Assembly: GCA_028622995.1 (NCBI GenBank)
Contig: JAJQJQ010000021.1
Location: forward strand, 2,790,001-2,854,000
Source of the DNA: Panagrolaimus kolymaensis
Taxonomy: Eukaryota; Nematoda; Chromadorea; Rhabditida; Panagrolaimidae
Reading direction: 5' to 3'
Length of the DNA: 64,000 bases
Part shown: positions 22,801 to 34,360 of the stretch, piece by piece
How the letters are laid out: each line of letters opens with the position of its first letter
How positions within the stretch are numbered: the stretch's first letter is position 1
The notes under the pieces: generated by a model
Databases searched by the model: none
Told to the model about the DNA's origin: nothing
What the model saw: the letters and a program-made list of their open reading frames with translations, nothing else
Translations under genes and position numbers: made by a program

Positions 22801-25432
22801 TTTTTTGGAGGCGCAATGAAAACTTTTGTTTCTATGCCTCCTTTTTTGTTTTGATGCCGTCGTCGTTGATGCTTCTGCCAAATACGAGAAAGTACGACAT
22901 TCAGTTTTTTTTCTAAATTATTTGTTTAAATTTGTCAGAAAATCAAGTTTTTCATTCTTTTTAAAAAGCGGGAGGCCCAATTGCCGCCAATTTCTTAAAA
23001 TTTTTTAAAAAACATTTATTTATTTATTGTTGCTTTCCAAAGAAAAAGCAGCTACTGACCAATAAAATTTCCTGTTATTGTTAAAGAAGTCTGAATAAAG
23101 CAGTGAAGATTAAGAAATTTAACTCAAAAGTAAAGTTCAAAAAGTTTAGTACTTCATAAAAGTTTGATATTTTTTCAAGGTTCAAACATTTTTATACACA
23201 AAAAAGAAGTTGAAAATATTTCTTGGGTTGTAGCTTTCTAAAAATCATGCCTTTGTTTTCTGTGTTTTATGTTTGCTTTTTCTATTTTTGTTTTTATAAA
23301 AAATTTTTGTAAGCAAATACTAAGAATCATCAAATGTTTCTCTATGCTTCATTTTTAGTCTTATAACACTTTTTTTTATCTTTGTGTGTTAGCACTCATA
23401 TGACTTTCCTCTTAATTTATTATACCACCGAAGTTTGAACATTTATCTTTTAAAAGTAAATAAATAGTAGTTTTATCTATTTTTTTACAAACTCATTGAC
23501 TCATGCGAGCTCATAAACACATTCGTAAAAAGTTTTTTTAAGAAATGCATTTTTAATGAAGAGGCATAAACACTTTTGACCAATTTTTTTATTTCACATT
23601 CGTCTTTACTCTTTTGTGTTTACGGTTGTTTTTTTCATTTCGTTATTCACCTGCAGGGAATTTTACATTTACATATTTTAATTTAAATGCATCTAAAATA
23701 AATTCGTGTTACATTTAAAATTGTAATAATGGAGAGGCTGGTGGTGCTATTATAAAAAGCTTTATTAGAATTTTATTAAATGAGATTGTCATAATCTCCT
23801 ATGCCATTTTTTCGTGTTTTAATGTTTTCCTTTTCCTCGATTGTCATTTCGAATCAGCGTATTTTTTTTAAAAGAAAAAATATTTTCGTAATAAAATCTT
23901 CTTAATTTTTTTGAAACTCATTCTACCGTAAGAATAACAACAACATTGTTGCGTAGCGTTGAAATTTAATCTTTAGTTTTCAACCAAAACAGAAAAAGTC
24001 AGCCTTGTCTGCGCAATTTGTAGCTTCTTTTTTTTAAATTTTACACCCTTGAGTAAATTTATTTTATTTTTAGTAAAATTTTCGTGGAAATTAAGTTTTT
24101 ATTTTATTAATTAAAAAAGGTTTGAACTTTTGTGATAAAATTAAATGGATACAAATTATTTCTCTGAAACAAATCCTTGCAAAAAAATTCCCAGAAATTA
24201 AACTCAAAATTCAGAAAATAAAAAAAAAACAACCTCATTCATTTTTTCTGTATATGTGGGTATTTTTAGAAAGACTATTATTAATATAAAAAAACTACAT
24301 AAATTTTAACAACTTTTTTTAATTTTGTTTTTTTAATCTTAAAAAAAGTGAAAAACAAAAAAATTATGTATTTGTATTTAATATTTAAAAATGCAAATGC
24401 TTAAAAATGTTAATAGCAAAACAAAAAAGTTTTTGTTTGTTACGTAAAAAAACACACCGCCGCTACCTCAACCTTCTCCCTCTAAAAAAAATTTTGAATT
24501 ATCATTTTTTATTCGCTTTGCACTTTTCTTTCTCCTAAATTTCTAAACTATTTTTATTTTTTTAAATGGAAGGTTTTTTCTAATTAGGATAGCATTGCAA
24601 AAATGAGACATTGAGTGAGTGGTGTGTAAGTTTGATCATTTTACAAATTGAGAGCGTTGGCTTTTTAGGTGCAAAGCTTGTTTTATTTTTTATTTTTGAG
24701 TTTTTTTGCTAACTTTTAAAAACAGTGAACCACCACGCATAATTAAAAAGCCATTAGATACTTTCTAACTATTTTTTTGGTGCTAAATATAAAATTTTGA
24801 AATTCATTAATTAAAAAAAAAAAATAAAAAAACAACAAAATAACATAGAAAAAATAAAACAACCAAAGCGGAAGGATTTAAATGATTTTTATTTAATTTT
24901 TTTGTTTGTTTGTTGCCCGTGTGCATTTTAAATAATCATTGGCTTGGAAAAGAAAAATTAAAAGATGATAATTTTGTGTTTAAAAATAAAGTTTTTTATT
25001 ATTCGTCCTCATTAATTATGAACCCAAAAAATTAGTTGCTTTAAAAAAATAAGAAAAGATGTAAATTGTTTTTTTAATAACGCGTATTTAACCTCCAATT
25101 TAATGGTTGCTATCATGGATGGGGTTACCTATTTTTAAGAAAGGGGGAAAAGGTTGTTATTAAGATAAATTGGTATTTTTTTAAACTTTAGCTAACATAG
25201 AAAAAAAGTTAGTTCAAATTTTTTTTTCATAGCTATTTGCAGATTTTTTTGTTGCTTTGCCTTTTGCAGAAAAAAATAAAGTGTTTTCAAAATCTTTGTT
25301 ATGCATTTTATTTTAGACTTTTATCTATTTATGAAAATTTTGTTCTTATTAATTTTCTTTTTTTAAAACTCCTCAGGAAAATTTATTATTTATTGAATGC
25401 GAAAAAAACGAGAAAAAAACGAAAAAAAAATG
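19841..25432. other. Gene-free, T-rich region
   Basis: Long T and CT tracts on the + strand, with no exon-like coding segments, paired splice sites or RNA genes seen. Short ORFs are Phe/Leu/Ser runs. The T-rich sense bias matches the receptor gene starting at 29203 on the same strand. Confidence 0.45.
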
Positions 25433-25528
25433 CCAGCCAGCCGGATTCGAACCAGCGACCCTCGCGATTGGGATTTCGTAGCGAATGATGATCCCAATCA
25501 CGCTACTCTACCACTGAGCTATAGCTGG
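25433..25528 (-). tRNA. tRNA-like gene, CCAGCCA family member 2 (anticodon unresolved)
   Basis: Minus strand: acceptor CCAGCTA/TGGCTGG (one G-T pair), D-arm GCTC-AGTGGTA-GAGT identical to member 1, T-arm GCTGG-TTCGAAT-CCGGC. The centre forms an unusually long helix: CGTGATTGGGAT pairs with ATCCCAATCGCG (12 bp, one G-T) around a 16-nt loop. A standard anticodon stem-loop is not obvious unless an intron is excised. The 5' flank TTTTTGTTCCAGC is shared with member 1. Confidence 0.55.
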
Positions 25529-26379
25529 AACAAAAAGGCATATTTTATTTTGATTTTTAACAAAAAGATTTTGAATTTATTTGCACCACGGACGACAGGC
25601 ATATTAGATAGAAGATTGAAACTTTTTTGATGGCTTTAAAAAAAAATGCAACATCAATTTTAAACTTATTAGAAAAAACAAACCTATAAACTCTATTGTA
25701 TCCTTTTATTCCTTTTTCATAGAAATATTTATGTTAGAAATTCCACCATGTCACCTTTTTTTTTAAAACTTTTTTGATCTCTAAAAATCTGCTGTTAATG
25801 ATCCCTTAAATTTTTCTTGTAAAAACAAAAATAAAAAAACATTTATTTTTCCTCGAAAATTTTTTTTGCAAAAATAAAATTAATGCTTTACGCGTTATCT
25901 ATCTATTTTCCCTTGAGAATTTTATTTTTTTTTTTTGACTAACAAAACTCGCGCTACTTTTAATTTTTTTATTTTATCGTTTTTATCTCATTTGTTGTTT
26001 GTTCATTACTCTTTGAAAAAAATAGGCGTTAATTTGAAACACTTTTCATCCGATTAAAGTCATGCTTCTTTTTTCATTTACTTTTTGTCTTTTAATTTTT
26101 GTTTTTTTAAAGTTCATTTACGTGGCCTCGTTTTTTCCATTTTTGTTTTTGGCTTATTACCCTAAAGCATTATTTTAGACAGACTCTACGACATTTGTAA
26201 GTAGTAAGTAAGTAAATGACATAAAATAAAAGAGGATTTCAACAAAAAAGTAAAAAAAAAAAGTAAGTAAGAAACGTTTTTGTGTGAAAAAAAAACTAAA
26301 GTAAAGGGGCGGCTAACTGACTTTCATAGACTTCGATTTTGACTTTGACTCGAAACTCGGAAGCTTTTGAGTGATAAAA
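25529..26379. other. AT-rich spacer before the palindrome
   Basis: No coding or RNA feature is seen; long poly-T tracts and AAGTAAGTAAGT-like short repeats near 26,200-26,270. Confidence 0.4.
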
Positions 26380-27992
26380 AATTTTAAAGTATGTAAAAGC
26401 CATTTTTTCTAAAAATCGCACTTGGTTTAGGATTTCAAAAAAAAATAAATTTCGTAAATTGACTTTTGTTCAATCCCCCTTAGGTTTTCGGGGTCGCTGA
26501 TCACGAATCTGACCTTAGTTTAATTGGTCTCATAGCGAAAAACACTAGATCCAGAGGTCTCCAAACGAAAAGTCAACTTTTTTTTAAGATGCTTTTTTTA
26601 AAAAGTGTTTACATGGAAAAATAGTAAAAAATACGCTGATTATTTTCGTAATTGATGTCGATAATAGAAGTATAGGCACAAATGGGTCAAAAGTCCATTT
26701 TAACAAAAAATTCAATGTTTCGCTTGGAAAAAATCGAAATCTGCGGCCGCGTGATTGCCATTTGAAGACATATTCGGATTCCTCATGAAATTTCACCCTA
26801 GAAAAAGGGAATTTTAAGAAAAAAAAGCGGGACACCTTGAATACCATGACTCTATGAATGAGTTACAGCAACATGAGGTATAAGAACAAGTAATGAATAA
26901 ACACATGTGAAAAATACAAGCTCTTTACTAAAAACGTAGAAAAAATTATTTAATGATTTTACAAATCGATAAAACTTCATGATGTTATGCTTTTCGATTT
27001 TTCCCACATTTTTAAAGTTTAATACTAATAAATAATGGTCAAAAAATCCAAAATTCTCAAAATGAGGTATTTATTTTTGAAACCCATCATTTCTAGACCT
27101 AATTTGGGTCGTAGAAACCGAATTTGATAACAGTTTCTAAGGTTGACAATATCAAAATTGAGTTATAGCATTGCCAAAAATTTGCATATTTAAAAAATTC
27201 ATAACTCAATAACCAGCTTATGATATATTTTTTTAATTGTCAAATTCGGTTTCTACGACCGAAATTAGGTCTAGAAATGATGGGTTTCAAAAATAAATAC
27301 CTCATTTTGAGAATTTTGAATTTTTTGACCATTATTTATTAGTATTAAACTTTAAAAATGTGGGAAAAATCGAAAAGCATAACATCATGAAGTTTTATCG
27401 ATTTGTAAAATCATTAAATAATTTTTTCTACGTTTTTAGTAAAGAGCTTGTATTTTTCACATGTGTTTATTCATTACTTGTTCTTATACCTCATGTTGCT
27501 GTAACTCATTCATAGAGTCATGGTATTCAAGGTGTCCCGCTTTTTTTTCTTAAAATTCCCTTTTTCTAGGGTGAAATTTCATGAGGAATCCGAATATGTC
27601 TTCAAATGGCAATCACGCGGCCGCAGATTTCGATTTTTTCCAAGCGAAACATTGAATTTTTTGTTAAAATGGACTTTTGACCCATTTGTGCCTATACTTC
27701 TATTATCGACATCAATTACGAAAATAATCAGCGTATTTTTTACTATTTTTCCATGTAAACACTTTTTAAAAAAAGCATCTTAAAAAAAAGTTGACTTTTC
27801 GTTTGGAGACCTCTGGATCTAGTGTTTTTCGCTATGAGACCAATTAAACTAAGGTCAGATTCGTGATCAGCGACCCCGAAAACCTAAGGGGGATTGAACA
27901 AAAGTCAATTTACGAAATTTATTTTTTTTTGAAATCCCAAAATCGTTTGAAAAAGTGCGATTCTTACAAAAAATGGCTTGTAAACTTTAAAA
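26380..27992. mobile_element. 1.6 kb near-perfect long inverted repeat (foldback element or hairpin source)
   Basis: Sequence from about 26,380 to 27,135 is repeated in inverted orientation from about 27,240 to 27,992. A minus ORF at 26,584-26,847 and a plus ORF at 27,520-27,783 translate identically over 87 residues, so the arms are nearly identical there. Each arm holds a NotI-like GCGGCCGC. Similarity fades into mismatches at the outer ends (GTGCGATTTTTAG against GTGCGATTCTTAC). The ~105 bp centre has a further small inverted repeat (TTGAGTTAT/ATAACTCAA). No transposase is seen. Transcription across it would give a long hairpin RNA. Target-site duplication was not identified. Confidence 0.8.
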
Positions 27993-29202
27993 CAAAAAAA
28001 TTTGAAGATAAAACGAACGTTTAGGAACATATTTAATTTTATTTTATTTTTTGTTTTTGCCAGAAGGGCTTCTGAGTTCTCAAACTTTTTATCATGTAAT
28101 AAAATTTTATTTTAATTCCAAAATGGGTGGTAAAAAAAATGAGGAAGAAATTTTATGTTTATGATGGGTTTGCTTTTAAAATTTGAGGAACTGGGTTTTT
28201 TCCATTAATTATAATCGTGCGCGTCGTTGTTATTTTGTATTTGAAGAGGAGTAAAAATTAAAAAAAAACTTTTGTAGCCCCTCTTTTTCGGATTTTTGCC
28301 TATGTGTTTTTAAAACATAGTCAGTCTATAAATTTTTTATTTTTCAAATTCAATCAATCTTATCATCCTTGATTTAATAATCCATCGTTGACAATATTTT
28401 TTTGTTGAGTTCCGTCTTTCATGTTCTTTGCTTTTCAACTAACTTTTTTTTCCTTTACTTCAACTTTCTTCCGTTCATCATCATTTTTTTTGGAGAGGGC
28501 TTTTTTGCCTCTAATATTTTTTTTTTGACTGAAATCAGCTCAAATTAAATTACCCTCTCTCATCATCCAAGATATTATTTGGCTATGCCGCATCAAAGAA
28601 AAAGTTATCCAAATTTTTGCCTTAAAACAAAAAAAGCACAGAAACTTAACATTTTTTTTACTTTTTATGTTTGTGGCTAATAATTTTTTATATAAAAAAC
28701 TTTGATATTTTTCTGAAAATCATTTTTGGCGATGTTAAAAGTTTTTTTAAATTCTTTAAAAATATTTGGTTCTGTGATAATTTGAGATTCCCATGACTTC
28801 TTGGCATCTAGATTATTCTTTTACCGCCTAAAAAATTATTCGATGCCTTTTTTTCATTTTCTATTCATCGAGCTATTTTCTAATTAGCTAAGGCTTTTAT
28901 TTTTTAAAAGCTATAAATAAAGTTTGAGAAAATTAAGAAACAATTGAGAAATAAAAAAAGAAGCTTTTGCATTAATACAGATTATTATTATTTTGGAAAA
29001 AAATTGAAATTTCGCGCTTTTTTATCTTTTCAGAAGCTTCAAAATTAACTAAAAAAAACTTTGAATTTTAGAATTTTCTATTTCGGGTTAACCCTAACTT
29101 GTCCCATATTCTTGCCAAAAAAAACTTATTTTATTTAATGGATTTGATTTGATTATATTACTTTTACCAAAAAAGGTGGTTCATCACAATAAACAATAAA
29201 CA
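27993..29202. promoter_or_regulatory. T-rich upstream region of the DMSR-like receptor
   Basis: 1.2 kb of T-rich sequence with no exons seen, directly before the first ATG at 29203. Confidence 0.4.
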
Positions 29203-31718
29203 ATGAACGGTGGACTTTGTGAAATTGGTTCAATACCACTTCCAAATTCTACATGGCTTATTGGTGCCATTCATACTTTTCAATCAGGTTATGGCAATAT
29301 TCATCCATATCTTGCTATGATGCTTTGTATTGCAGGTGAGTCTTTTACCAGAATTTTTATTATAGAGAATATTGGCATTTTTAGGTACTTTGATGAATAT
29401 TATAACAGTAATAGTATTAACAAGGCCACAAATGATTTCACCTGTAAATGCTATACTTTGCGCGGTTGCATTATGTGATATTTCAGTTATGTCAAGTTAT
29501 TTCATATTTGTTGTACATTTTTTATTATCCGCTGCAAATCGATGTGAACCATCTGATTATTCATATCCATGGGCATGGTTTACTATGTTTCATGCCCATT
29601 CAAGTGTAATATTTCATGCAACAAGCATTTGGCTTACGGTAATAATTCCTTCCTACCTCAAATGTTTACGAAAGGTTTAATATTAATTTTTAGGTTACAT
29701 TAGCACAAATTCGGGTATTTACCATTCGTAAAGCCACTACGGGTCCAATCAGTACTATAACAGTTCGAAATACAGCAATTGTTAGCTTTGTCACATGTTT
29801 AATAATGGTTGTAGTAAATTTACCAAATTTTTTAACTTTTGAGGTTTGTAATACTTTTTTTTCTCGTTTGTTTGTTTTATTGATGAAAATTGACAGTTGA
29901 GGGTGTCGCTGTAATTTAATTATTCTTTGACGTTTTCGAAATTTGCCACAAGGGATGATTCTTCTTTTTTTTTGACTCTGTTTTTAATATTTTTGTTGGT
30001 CAAAGAAATATTACTTTTTTCCCATAAACTTTTTAGTTTTCAAGGAATTTATAATTACGTCAGAATTATATTAATTCTGTGAAAAAAAAAATAACTTTAA
30101 GTCTCCCTTTTTTTAAAATTAGCAAAAGAATTTATGAATTTTTTTTCAGATAGTTGAAATCCCTGCACCTGCATATTTAACTTGTCTTAAACCCATCACA
30201 GATGACATAATTGATATTGATGATTTAGCTCTTCAAAATCTCACTACAGTTCCATTATTAAACAATAATACCAATACAGAAAATGCATTTATTGAAGCAA
30301 TTTTAAACAACTCAACTTCTTCAGAATCAGAATTTACAAGCAGCATCATTGATGGCGAAGATGAATATTTTAATGATACTGGCCCAGTAGTTTATTCTGT
30401 AAGAGCTCATGAAAAGGATTGCTTTAAATTAAAGGTTTGATAAAAAAAATCTCATAAAAAAATGGAAGCAAAAAAAGGTTTTTTTAGATGGCATTTTGGT
30501 CTAATGGAATGATATTTAAAGTTGTTCCATGCTTATTATTAACGGTTTCAATCATAGCTTTACTTAAAATTATTGCAGATGTTTCACATCGAAGAAAATC
30601 TCTTTGTCAGGTAAATAGTAAATTACAGCCGTTTTCCAACCATAGTCTATTTTCTTATAACTCCACAAATAAATTTTTAGGTAATGAAGAAAAAAGTTCC
30701 CAAAGATCATACAACACCCATGTTGGTGGCAGTGCTTTCCATTTTTCTTATAGCTGAATTGCCCCAAGGTTTAATGTTAGTTTGCACTGGAATATTTTCA
30801 TCTAAAACATTTCATCAAAAAATTTATTTACCTCTTGGTGATTTTATGGATTTACTTTCATTGCTTAATTCAGCAGTAAATTTTTTGATTTATTGCGTAA
30901 TGAGTCGAAAATTTCGTAGTGTTTTCTTCCAATTATTCTTTAAAGGATGTAAAGATAAACTTGAGTAAGTTGATTTTGATTGAGGCTTTGAAAGTTTTGG
31001 TAACAATGAAATTTTTCTTTAGTGACATCGATGATTTTAACCAATTTTTTGAAAGAACTGATTTATCTAATAATCGAAAAAATTCAAGTGCTGTAACAAC
31101 GAATCATACTAGGACTGAACAAGTAAGTACATAGTTAATTACTACTGGCTCTATAGCTTCGCGTACCTAACAACCAATAATTTTTAGTTATCTCATTATC
31201 CATCAACTGCATCCACTCTTAATGCGTCTCATTATGATCAAGGCGGTTTATTCTCGCATTATAAAATTTCAAATAATCTTTTATCCGTTGGTGATCCAAC
31301 TCCATCTCGTCGATCTTCATCCTCAGCAGATTATTATAATCGTAGATTTTCAACTGCTATGTCATCATTTGAACCATCAACAGCGGCAGCGTATTCGAAG
31401 CATGCATCCACCAAAAGAATTTCATTTAATCTTGGAAATGAAAAAACACAACAACAAGAAAATTGTTGTGAAGAAAAAATTAAAATTCCTATTACAAAAA
31501 ATTCAATTTCAATTAATAAATCAAAAACATCTCCAACAACATCGACAAAAGTTGGAACATTTTCAAGGATTCGAGAACGAATACGTCCATTAAATAAATT
31601 AGGCCAATATTTATGGAATAATGAAAGCAGTATGATGCTCATCGATTCAACAAATAGTCCACAAAGAAGGTTTAATAATATTCAAACTGAAACTAATTTT
31701 GCTGGTTTAGCTTATTAA
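29203..31718 (+). CDS. DMSR-like (myosuppressin/FMRFamide receptor-related) neuropeptide GPCR
   Basis: Eight exons (29203-29335, 29385-29638, 29694-29843, 30150-30434, 30488-30610, 30681-30964, 31023-31122, 31188-31718) join in frame to 619 residues. Seven membrane segments are readable, from LAMMLCIAGTLMNIITVIVLT (TM1) through HSSVIFHATSIWLTVTLAQ (TM3) to a TM6 containing AELPQGLMLV and a TM7 with LLSLLNSAVNFLIYCVMSRKFR. The E-x-PQG motif and NSAVNFxxYCxMSRxFR are characteristic of nematode DMSR/Srw-type peptide receptors. It should sit at the plasma membrane of neurons or muscle and bind an RFamide-like peptide. Unusual: an acidic, Asn/Ser/Thr-rich insertion of about 80 residues with several N-glycosylation sites in the second extracellular loop, and a ~220-residue cytoplasmic tail rich in Ser/Thr/Gln. 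Ligand unknown. Confidence 0.85.
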
Positions 31719-33174
31719 TCATTTTTGATTTTTTTTTTAAATGTGTGTAAATAAATAAATTTTTATAAAAGAAATAGTTCTTTTGACATTTCATTTCAAG
31801 CTCGTCGAGTTTTATTTCAAAAGAAACTATGGCTGAACTCTAAATAAAAAAAAAGAAAGGCTTCAAAATAAAAGTATTATTGGTTGACTAAAGTAGCAGA
31901 AAAATAAAAAAAATTATTTGAAAACTTGAGCTTCAAATTGCTTCATATTATTCAATCAAACGACGTCCATTAATTTGTTTTAATAGCTCACTTTTTCGCT
32001 TTTTTTTATATCATCATGAAGACTATTTCTTGCATCAAAAATTATTTTTTTGTTTACTAAAACGGTTTGATTTTTTGTTGTTGGTTGTTTTTTGATCATT
32101 TTGGAAAAGACCCAAATAAACAACAAAAACCTTTTTTTGATGTTGCTAAAGTGCATTTACAAATTTGCTTTGGAATAAATAATTTATTTTTCCGCCGCGT
32201 TTGCTTTTCTTTTTTTTAAATAAAAACATGAATCAAATAAAAATAATAATTTAGTGATTGAGCTGTTTTACTTTTGTTGAGTTATGAACTCTCTAGGCGA
32301 GCAACAGTGTTTTGTGTAAATAATATTATAGTTACCATATTTTCATATGCTTTAGTTACTTTAGAAAATCGGTTCACCTCGAATATTTTTTCTCGATTTA
32401 CAAATTTATTTTTCTCTAACTATACTAACTTTTTTAAAACTTTTTGTTTAATTTTGAACTTTTATTTAACCGCTCTTTTTTTTCACTTGACTTCCATTGA
32501 AAAACTTTAAAAAAAATTCAAGACAAACAAGTTAGTTGTTGTTTGTTTCTATATATTTACTACGTCAAACCAACATCAACGCCCATGTAAAAAAATCTTA
32601 AAATCAATCCACCCTAACATTCATTAATCAATTTTCTTTTTACGTTCTTTTCGTTTAGTTCTTCTCCAAATTTTTTATGTTCCAGCTGATTGTTCGCTTT
32701 TTATTTTTTATTCTCGGATATATGCGTGTCGCTTTTTTTGCTCTCCAATCCTTAACAAACGACCAAAGTAACAACAACCTGCACATTTAAGAAGAAGAAA
32801 AAAATGCTCATCGTGTTCATTGATGACGACAGACAAACATCAACCTTTTATTTCTGTGTGTCGGCGTCGGCGGTGAAGAAAAAAAAACTTCAGCTGTTTT
32901 AATGGATGTCTGTTTTTCTCTGAATTTTCTTTTTTTGTGTGTGTTTTTTCCTTTTCTATTTTTTTTTTGTTTAGCTAGTTGAAAAAAAAAGTGTCATTGG
33001 GAAAAGAGCCAGAGTTTTTCTTCTCATTTTCTATGCTGCAACAACGACGACGAATGAATAATTTTTTTTAACGACAGCTCCGAGAAGAAAGAAAGCAAGC
33101 AGAATTGGTTGTTGGAAAGGAGAATGGAACGAGAAGAAAATGATCGTTCAATAACTTTTTAAATTTCTTTTTAT
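31719..33174. other. T-rich gene-free region
   Basis: AATAAATAAAT polyadenylation sequence (about 31,750) ends the receptor gene. The rest, to the MITE, shows no coding feature. Confidence 0.4.
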
Positions 33175-33314
33175 CAGCGATGGCAGCCAATAGACAAATC
33201 TGTCTATCGCAACCGACAGCCCCACACTTTTTTGCGCCAGACAACGAAAGAAATTTTTTTTTACCGTGTCTGTCGGTTGCGATAGACAGATTTGTCTATT
33301 GGCTGCCATCGCTG
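33175..33314. mobile_element. 140-bp hAT-type MITE, copy 1, with 8-bp target duplication
   Basis: Terminal inverted repeats of about 47 bp start CAGCGATGGC and end GCCATCGCTG. The element is flanked on both sides by CTTTTTAT (33,167-33,174 and 33,315-33,322), an exact 8-bp target duplication. The CAGNG terminus plus 8-bp duplication is diagnostic of the hAT superfamily. No protein is encoded; it is non-autonomous. A second copy in reverse orientation is at 57,795. Confidence 0.92.
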
Positions 33315-33322
33315 CTTTTTAT

Positions 33323-34360
33323 ATTCTTTTTAAAAAAAATTTATAAACTTTCATTGATTTAATTTTTTCATTGCGCTTTAAAAATCAAAAATGGGTGTTT
33401 TTCATTTAGTTTTTCTGTTTGTAACCATGGTTGTTTTGTTTTTCTATCATGTAATAAGAAGAATATTATTGTTTCAAAGTTGTTGTTGCATCATTTTTAC
33501 ACCATGTTGAATAAGATCCTCTTTTTCTTAACAACGCGCGAGAATAAACACATTTGCCAATTATTGTTTCGAAATAAATTTTTGTTGTAAGAGGCGCGTA
33601 TTTTTTATTAATGTTTTTGAAACACTTTTAGTTATTATCACTTATTACTCCCACATATTGGTGTCAAAATTTAAGTTTTGTTACTCCGCTTTTTTCTGAA
33701 TTGGTTTTTCTCTTATCATTTTGTAGTCAAGCAAAAAGTATAAATAATGAAGTTGTTTTTATTGAAATTTGTTTAAAAGTTAGGTTTTTCTGTCATGTAT
33801 TTGACTCTTGGAAACATGCATCTCTAATTTCCTTCAGGATCATGAGCGGCTTTATATCTTTGAAAGTTTATCCTTTCTTTTCCATATTAATTTAAAAAGA
33901 TAAACTATAAACCCTCTTCTTATCATATGTGCTTGTTTTTTACACACTCCTCCTTCACTTCAAACAAAATCTTGAAGACGTTATTTGTTTGATTGACGTC
34001 CGCATTCGTTTATGCTAGTTTTTCTTTTTCTCTTGCATCATCATAATCACATCAAGAGAGGGCAAACAACAATAGTTTAAAAACTTTTTCATTATGTTAT
34101 TTTATTGTTTCTTTTTAACAGCAGTTAGTTAAAACAATAACCTTGAAAAAATCATACGTATTTTTGTTCGTGAATTTGATCTGATACTTTCTTTATAAAC
34201 CACGCAATTATTAAATATTTATTTATTTATCTTTTTTTAGCTTTCAAACCATCAATGATTCCTCGAATACAGAATTAATTATTTCCTTTTTCTTTACTCC
34301 CAAAAATTAAACAGGAATAATCTCTCATTCGATCGTTATTATTATTAAAAAGCGATAATC
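33323..34360. promoter_or_regulatory. T-rich upstream region of the GTPBP-like gene
   Basis: About 1 kb with no exon seen between the MITE and the ATG at 34361. Confidence 0.35.

Noticed and set aside
26584..27783. 87-residue ORFs in both palindrome arms as a protein-coding gene
   Set aside because: They are the same sequence mirrored, have no domain, start site context or splice structure, and are explained by the inverted repeat.
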